A DNA stretch of 16,304 bases, taken from contig JACRMD010000325.1 in the NCBI GenBank assembly GCA_016215085.1, positions 1-16,304 of the forward strand. The letters run 5' to 3'. The position numbers were made by a program, and so were the translations under genes. How positions within the stretch are numbered: position 1 is the first letter of the stretch; each line of letters starts with the position of its first letter. Shown in pieces: positions 13,047-16,304 of the stretch. This stretch comes from Solirubrobacterales bacterium. GTDB taxonomy: Bacteria > Actinomycetota > Thermoleophilia > Solirubrobacterales > Solirubrobacteraceae. Below the pieces are notes generated by a model. The model did not search any database. It was not told where the DNA came from and was given only the letters and a program-made list of their open reading frames with translations.

Positions 13047-13973
13047 GTGGACGGCGACGGCACCCGACGAGGAGGCACGGCGCCGGGTGGCCCGAGCACG
13101 GACGGTCGCGGCGCGCACCGCCGGAACCTCGTGCGAGGCGCGGCGCCGGGTGGCCGCAACGCGGACGGTCGCGGCGCGCACCGCCGGAACCTCGTGCGAG
13201 GCCCGGCGGCCGTGGTCGTGCTGGCCGTGGCCGTGGCCGTCGCCGGCTGTGGCTCCGCGCCGGTCGCGGACCTGCCGCCCGCGGCCCGGCCCGCCGCCTC
13301 GCCGCCGCAGCGCGAGCGCCCCGCGGGCCGCCTCATCCCCGCCGCCGCCCGACCTGAGGGCCTTGCCCCCGCGCGCCGCGTCACCGCCGCCGTCGCCGGC
13401 CGCACGTTCGTCGCGGACGCGCGCACCAGCACCATCTCGGTCCGCGAGGGCGGTCGTCGCGTCGCCGCCTTCCGCGTCGCCGGCCACCCCGCCGCCCTCT
13501 CCCCGGCCGACCGCGGCCGGCGGCTCGCGGTGCTCTCGGGCCGCGAGCGCGTGCTGGAGCTCTACGACCCCCGCACGCTGCGCCGCGTCGCGCGCGCCAC
13601 GGCCGGCGTCGGCCCCACGCATGTGGTCGCCGAGGCCGACCGGCTCTACGTCGCCGACACGCAGGGCGGCGCGCTCCTGGTCTTCCGCGTCGCGCCCGAG
13701 CTCGAGCTCGTGCGCCGCGTCCACCTCCCCGGCTCGCCGTACGGCATGGCGGTCGACCCCGAGCGCCACCGGCTGTGGATCACGCTCACCGCGCGCAACG
13801 CGCTCGTCTCGCTGCCCGCCAACGGGCGCCCGCGCGTCATCCGCACGCTCCCGACGGTCCGGCAGCCGGACGCCGTCGCGGTCGACGCCTCAAGCGGCAC
13901 GGTCAGGGTGAGGAGCGCCGGCGTCCTGCAGCTCGTCGGCGCGGACGAGGCGTACGGCGAGGACGAGCGCTGA
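13047..13973 (+). CDS. Beta-propeller (YVTN/NHL-like) lipoprotein
   Basis: Up to 308 residues. A hydrophobic signal segment ends in a lipobox (V-A-G-C) with the lipidated Cys near residue 67, so the mature protein is anchored outside the membrane. The mature part has propeller-like repeats: FVADARTSTISV, DRLYVADTQGGALLVFRV, GMAVDPERHRLWITLTARNALVSLP, PDAVAVDASSGTV. Such proteins often bind ligands or scaffold; no enzyme motif is seen. The start is doubtful: GTG at 13047 gives 47 extra Gly/Arg-rich residues encoded by a 63-bp tandem repeat using rare codons (CGA, GGA, GGT), while GTGs at 13131 or 13194 would place the signal peptide at the N-terminus. The 3' end overlaps the convergent membrane protein gene by 84 nt. 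Divergent from the GT-C-like gene. Confidence 0.75.
   Translation: MDGDGTRRGGTAPGGPSTDGRGAHRRNLVRGAAPGGRNADGRGAHRRNLVRGPAAVVVLAVAVAVAGCGSAPVADLPPAARPAASPPQRERPAGRLIPAAARPEGLAPARRVTAAVAGRTFVADARTSTISVREGGRRVAAFRVAGHPAALSPADRGRRLAVLSGRERVLELYDPRTLRRVARATAGVGPTHVVAEADRLYVADTQGGALLVFRVAPELELVRRVHLPGSPYGMAVDPERHRLWITLTARNALVSLPANGRPRVIRTLPTVRQPDAVAVDASSGTVRVRSAGVLQLVGADEAYGEDER
13072..13206 (+). repeat. 63-bp tandem duplication with partial third copy
   Basis: Copy 1 is 13072-13134 and copy 2 is 13135-13197; nine bases of a third (13198-13206) follow. The copies differ at 5 of 63 positions, and the last 36 bases are identical. The period is 21 codons, so the reading frame is kept. Each copy ends with CTCGTGC, carrying an in-frame GTG that could be a start codon of the lipoprotein gene. 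Confidence 0.9.
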
Positions 13974-14366
13974 CAGCGCCCACGCCGCCGCCACGAGCAG
14001 CAGCCACCGCCCGAGGTAGCCCGACGGCTGCACGCCGCTGACGTAGCGCAGGTTGCCGTCGGACTTCCCGAGGATCAGCGGGAAGAACACCAGGAACGTC
14101 ACCGCGGACGCGAAGGCCGGGACGCGCAGGTGGTTGACGATCGGGATGCCGCGCACACGGGCGCGCTGCCAGACCCGGTCCAGCGCGCTGTAGGCGGGCA
14201 GCAGCACGAGGTCGTGGAGCACGAGCGCGGCGACGAACCACACGACGACGTCGCGCGCGCCGCGGAAGTCGAGCACCTGCAGGACCGCCCAGGCCGCGAG
14301 CGGCAGCACCAGCAGGTGCGCGAGCAGGTGCACCGGGCTCGCCCCGTAGCGGCGGGCGAAGCTCAC
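13890..14366 (-). CDS. Four-helix membrane protein, partner of the molybdo-oxidoreductase
   Basis: 158 residues. Four hydrophobic helices lie at about 10-29 (HLLAHLLVLPLAAWAVL), 37-55 (VVVWFVAALVLHDLVLLP), 81-99 (ASAVTFLVFFPLILG) and 115-138 (WLLLVAAAWALSALVLAV). Between helices 2 and 3 is RGIPIVNHLRVPAF, and before helix 4 VQPSGYLGRW. Similar small proteins sit next to molybdopterin oxidoreductases in other actinobacteria, as far as I recall; the function is unknown. Histidines 12, 16, 49 and 78 could bind heme but no clear pair is proven. The GTG overlaps the oxidoreductase stop as GTGA, with GGAG 8 nt upstream, so the two are translated together. The 3' end overlaps the convergent lipoprotein gene by 84 nt. 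Confidence 0.78.
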   Translation of the reverse strand: MSFARRYGASPVHLLAHLLVLPLAAWAVLQVLDFRGARDVVVWFVAALVLHDLVLLPAYSALDRVWQRARVRGIPIVNHLRVPAFASAVTFLVFFPLILGKSDGNLRYVSGVQPSGYLGRWLLLVAAAWALSALVLAVRLVRADELQDAGAPHPDRAA

Positions 14367-15625
14367 GCCCGGAACTCCAGCTTCGCCACCCACTTGGTGT
14401 TGTGCACGCCCGGCAGCCCGGGGACGATGATCCGCGCCGGGTAGCCGTGGTCGAGCGAGAGGTCGGCGCCGTTGACCCGCAGCGCCAGCAGCGAGCGGTC
14501 GTCCTCGATCGCGTCGCGCGACAGCGTGGACCGGCGCAGGACGCCGCGCTCCTGCAGCGAGCGGACCGTCACCTCGCGCGCGCCGGGCACCCCGGCCAGC
14601 CGGGCGAGGTCGCGCAGGCGCACCCCCTCCCACGTCTGCGTCGTCGTCCAGCCCTCGACGCACGCGATCGGCAGCGCCTCGGTCCGCAGGTCCAGCGCCA
14701 GCAGCTCGTCGCGCGTGAGCGACCGCCCGCCGAGGTCCAGCCGCCACGTCTCCGGCCGCGTCGCCGCGATGTCGATCCGCGCCGCCCCCGCGGTCTTGTT
14801 CACCGGGAAGTCCTCGCGCCGCGGCGCCAGCAGCGCCACCGACCGCAACGGCCCGCCGATCGTCTGCCCCGCGTTGGCCAGCAGCAGCGCGCCGGATCCG
14901 GCGAAGGCCAGCCCGAGCACGCCGCGCCGGGTGATCGTCGGCGCGGCGGGAGCGACCGGGGCCAGGCCCCCGGCCTCGGGCGGCTCCGGGCGCGTGTCGG
15001 CCAGGCTCTGGCGCAGCGGGGCCAGGCCGCCGCGGTCGCGCCACGCCCGGCGCATGAGCGGCAGCTTGACCACCAGGTGGATCGCCAGCGCCGACACGAA
15101 GACGACCGCGCCGTAGTAGTGGGCGACCACGAAGTTGAAGCCGAACGGGTACCAGTTCTGCATGTTCGCCACGCCCGTGGCGAACTCGAACAGCGCGCTG
15201 CCGACCAGCAGCGCGATCGCGAGCCGCTCGATGCCCTGCGCCGCCGAGGCGACCGGCGGCCAGGCGAACAGCCGCGGGATCACCGACCAGAGCTTGGCCA
15301 GCAGCAGCGGGATCGTCGCCAGGCCGACGTTCGTGTGCAGGCCCTGCGTGAGGCCGTACAGCCACGCCGGGCCGCTGGGCCAGTCGAAGGTCAGCGGCAG
15401 GTCGCGGGCCGCCGGCACGATCGCGTTGCCGGGCAGCGACGGCTCGTAGGCGGCGTGCGACAGGAAGCCGGTGACCGCGACCACGGCCACGCCCGCGAGC
15501 AGGACGACGCCGATCGCCGTCGTCAGCCACGGGCCGCGCAGCGGCGAGCGCCAGAAGCCGGGGCGGAACGGCCCGGGCGGCGCGCTCAGCGCAGCTCGGC
15601 GAACCAGCGGCCCTCGCAGGCCCAT
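14363..15625 (-). CDS. Cytochrome b-like / molybdopterin-dependent oxidoreductase fusion
   Basis: 420 residues. Part 1 (about 34-190) has four membrane helices with histidines 57, 97, 169 and 183 placed like heme ligands of cytochrome b561/YedZ-type proteins (LHTNVGL, FVVAHYYGAV, LAIHLVVKLP). A proline-rich linker (213-229) leads to ITRRGVLGLAFAGSGALLL (231-249), a twin-arginine-like motif plus a fifth helix. Part 2 (255-420) is a sulfite-oxidase-type molybdopterin domain: LPIACVEGWTTTQTWEGV with Cys322 as likely Mo ligand, then LDHGYPARIIVPG and VHNTKWVAKLEF. It probably moves electrons between quinol or heme and an external substrate; the substrate is unknown. The ATG at 15625 is fixed by GGAGG 7 nt upstream, inside the methyltransferase gene, which it overlaps by 40 nt. 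No dimerisation domain is visible. Confidence 0.88.
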   Translation of the reverse strand: MGLRGPLVRRAALSAPPGPFRPGFWRSPLRGPWLTTAIGVVLLAGVAVVAVTGFLSHAAYEPSLPGNAIVPAARDLPLTFDWPSGPAWLYGLTQGLHTNVGLATIPLLLAKLWSVIPRLFAWPPVASAAQGIERLAIALLVGSALFEFATGVANMQNWYPFGFNFVVAHYYGAVVFVSALAIHLVVKLPLMRRAWRDRGGLAPLRQSLADTRPEPPEAGGLAPVAPAAPTITRRGVLGLAFAGSGALLLANAGQTIGGPLRSVALLAPRREDFPVNKTAGAARIDIAATRPETWRLDLGGRSLTRDELLALDLRTEALPIACVEGWTTTQTWEGVRLRDLARLAGVPGAREVTVRSLQERGVLRRSTLSRDAIEDDRSLLALRVNGADLSLDHGYPARIIVPGLPGVHNTKWVAKLEFRA

Positions 15626-16254
15626 CGCTCCACCTCCCGGAACCCCGCCGCCCGCGCCAGCCCCGGCAGCCCGTCGGCGCCGACGAAGCCCCACGGGAAC
15701 GGCCGGCCGAACCGGCCGCCGGCCACCTCGAGCCGCAGCCGCAACGAGCGCGTCGGCACGCCCGGCGGCTCGGTCTCGACCAGCGCGGCGCCGCCCTCGC
15801 GCAGCAGCTGACGCACCCGCCGCAGGAGGACCACGGGCGCCCCCCCGATGCCGATGCTGCCGTCCAGCAGCAGCGCCGAGCCCCAGCGGCCCGCACCCGC
15901 GACCTCGTCGAAGATCGACCCCTGCACGACGACGGCGCCGCGGCGCCGGGCGAGCCCGACCGCGTGCGGCGAGGCGTCGACGCCCATCGCGAGCACCCCG
16001 CGGCGCGCGAGCGCCCGCACGTGGCGGCCGGGGCCGCAGCCGACGTCGAGGACCGGGCCGGCCGCGCGGCCCAGGACGGTCTCGTCGGCCGCCGTGATCG
16101 GCCCGAGCCAGCGGTCGAGGTCCAGCGCGACCGGGGTGCCGTCGTCGAGCACGGCCCGCGTGGCGCCGCCGTACAGGGCCTCGGCGGCGCTCACGCCCAG
16201 ATCCTCCGACCTCCGTACGCGGATCGGCTTGCCCTGGGCGGCCAGGACTCCCAT
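15586..16254 (-). CDS. Class I SAM-dependent methyltransferase
   Basis: 222 residues. Motif I is VLDVGCGPGRHVRALARRG (68-86), the strand-2 acidic residue is in MGVDASPHAV (90-99), and GSIFDEV (112-118) is followed by LLLDGSIGIGGAPVVLLRRV and LREGGAALVETEPPG. The N-terminal RRSEDLGVSAAEALYGG and LDLDRWLGP are typical of a methyltransferase group that I associate with actinobacterial molybdo-oxidoreductase loci. The acceptor is unknown. First gene of a three-gene operon with the oxidoreductase fusion and the four-helix protein. The ATG at 16254 is chosen because TACACT lies 6 nt before it; the frame is open 13 codons further up. Confidence 0.87.
   Translation of the reverse strand: MGVLAAQGKPIRVRRSEDLGVSAAEALYGGATRAVLDDGTPVALDLDRWLGPITAADETVLGRAAGPVLDVGCGPGRHVRALARRGVLAMGVDASPHAVGLARRRGAVVVQGSIFDEVAGAGRWGSALLLDGSIGIGGAPVVLLRRVRQLLREGGAALVETEPPGVPTRSLRLRLEVAGGRFGRPFPWGFVGADGLPGLARAAGFREVERWACEGRWFAELR
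15632..15637 (-). promoter_or_regulatory. Ribosome binding site (GGAGGT) for the oxidoreductase gene
   Basis: On the minus strand GGAGGT with a further GGAG precedes the ATG at 15625 by about 6-7 nt. It is the strongest Shine-Dalgarno site in the window and selects this start over the upstream open frame and over a non-standard CTG at the methyltransferase stop. Confidence 0.6.
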
Positions 16255-16260
16255 CAGGGA

Positions 16261-16266
16261 AGTGTA
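16261..16266 (-). promoter_or_regulatory. Putative -10 element (TACACT) for leaderless start at 16254
   Basis: TACACT on the minus strand, six bases (TCCCTG), then ATG. Same spacing as the sites at 742, 2115 and 2929. The remaining 38 bases to the window edge show no assignable gene. Confidence 0.5.
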
Positions 16267-16304
16267 GCGGGGAGTGTTGATTTCGCGCCGCACGCCGACG
16301 ACCA

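Noticed and set aside
13019..13435. N-terminal extension of the GT-C-like protein
   Set aside because: This stretch is antisense to the lipoprotein and its repeat, is low-complexity Arg/Pro/Ala, and would put a long tail before a normal first helix. The GTG at 13018 has a well-placed TAGCGT.
16267..16304. Possible plus-strand gene starting near 16274
   Set aside because: Ten codons only, no recognisable sequence, and the window ends.
1..16304. tRNA, rRNA, CRISPR, IS elements, riboswitches
   Set aside because: No cloverleaf-like segment, direct-repeat array, transposase gene or terminal inverted repeats noticed. Small RNAs cannot be excluded by eye.

Overview
The window is very GC-rich, with third codon positions almost all G or C and frequent GTG starts. 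It carries the lipid II amidation pair MurT/GatD. Gene content and style point to a high-GC actinobacterium, and I infer a Thermoleophilia/Solirubrobacterales-like soil organism. That placement is by impression, not by a search. Genes are tightly packed with 4-nt (GTGA/ATGA) or 1-nt (TGATG) stop/start overlaps. I see no RNA genes, mobile elements or CRISPR array.

Left part (1-6091), mostly small or single genes. In order: a partial phosphodiester glycosidase (-), an arylamine N-acetyltransferase broken by a frameshift (+), a CGNR zinc-finger protein (-) divergent from a zinc-ribbon single-pass membrane protein (+), and a PAS-like/class III nucleotide cyclase (+). Then follow a lipocalin-like protein of unknown role (-) preceded by a 16-bp perfect palindrome, a two-gene membrane-protein operon (-), and a divergent two-pass membrane protein (+).

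Centre (6099-11750), one plus-strand run. It starts with an SRAP (YedK/HMCES-type) abasic-site protein. Six overlapping genes follow: GNAT acetyltransferase, HAD-IIA phosphatase (frameshifted near its end), diacylglycerol-kinase-like lipid kinase, MurT, a class I methyltransferase, and GatD. MurT (ligase) and GatD (glutaminase) together amidate D-Glu of the lipid II stem peptide. Here a methyltransferase gene sits between the two partners with overlapping ends, which is the most notable arrangement in the window.

Right part (11753-16304). A GT-C-like membrane glycosyltransferase candidate (-) is divergent from a beta-propeller lipoprotein (+) whose 5' region contains a 63-bp in-frame tandem duplication. 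A minus-strand operon follows: a methyltransferase, a cytochrome-b/molybdopterin oxidoreductase fusion with an internal twin-arginine motif, and a four-helix membrane protein.

Across the window, first genes of transcription units are preceded by a TANNNT hexamer only 6-10 nt before the start codon and no Shine-Dalgarno sequence. Several operon-internal genes instead carry GGAG-type sites. This suggests leaderless (or nearly leaderless) initiation is the rule for lead genes. Two separate one-base frame breaks (about 1331 and 7986) may be real mutations or assembly errors.
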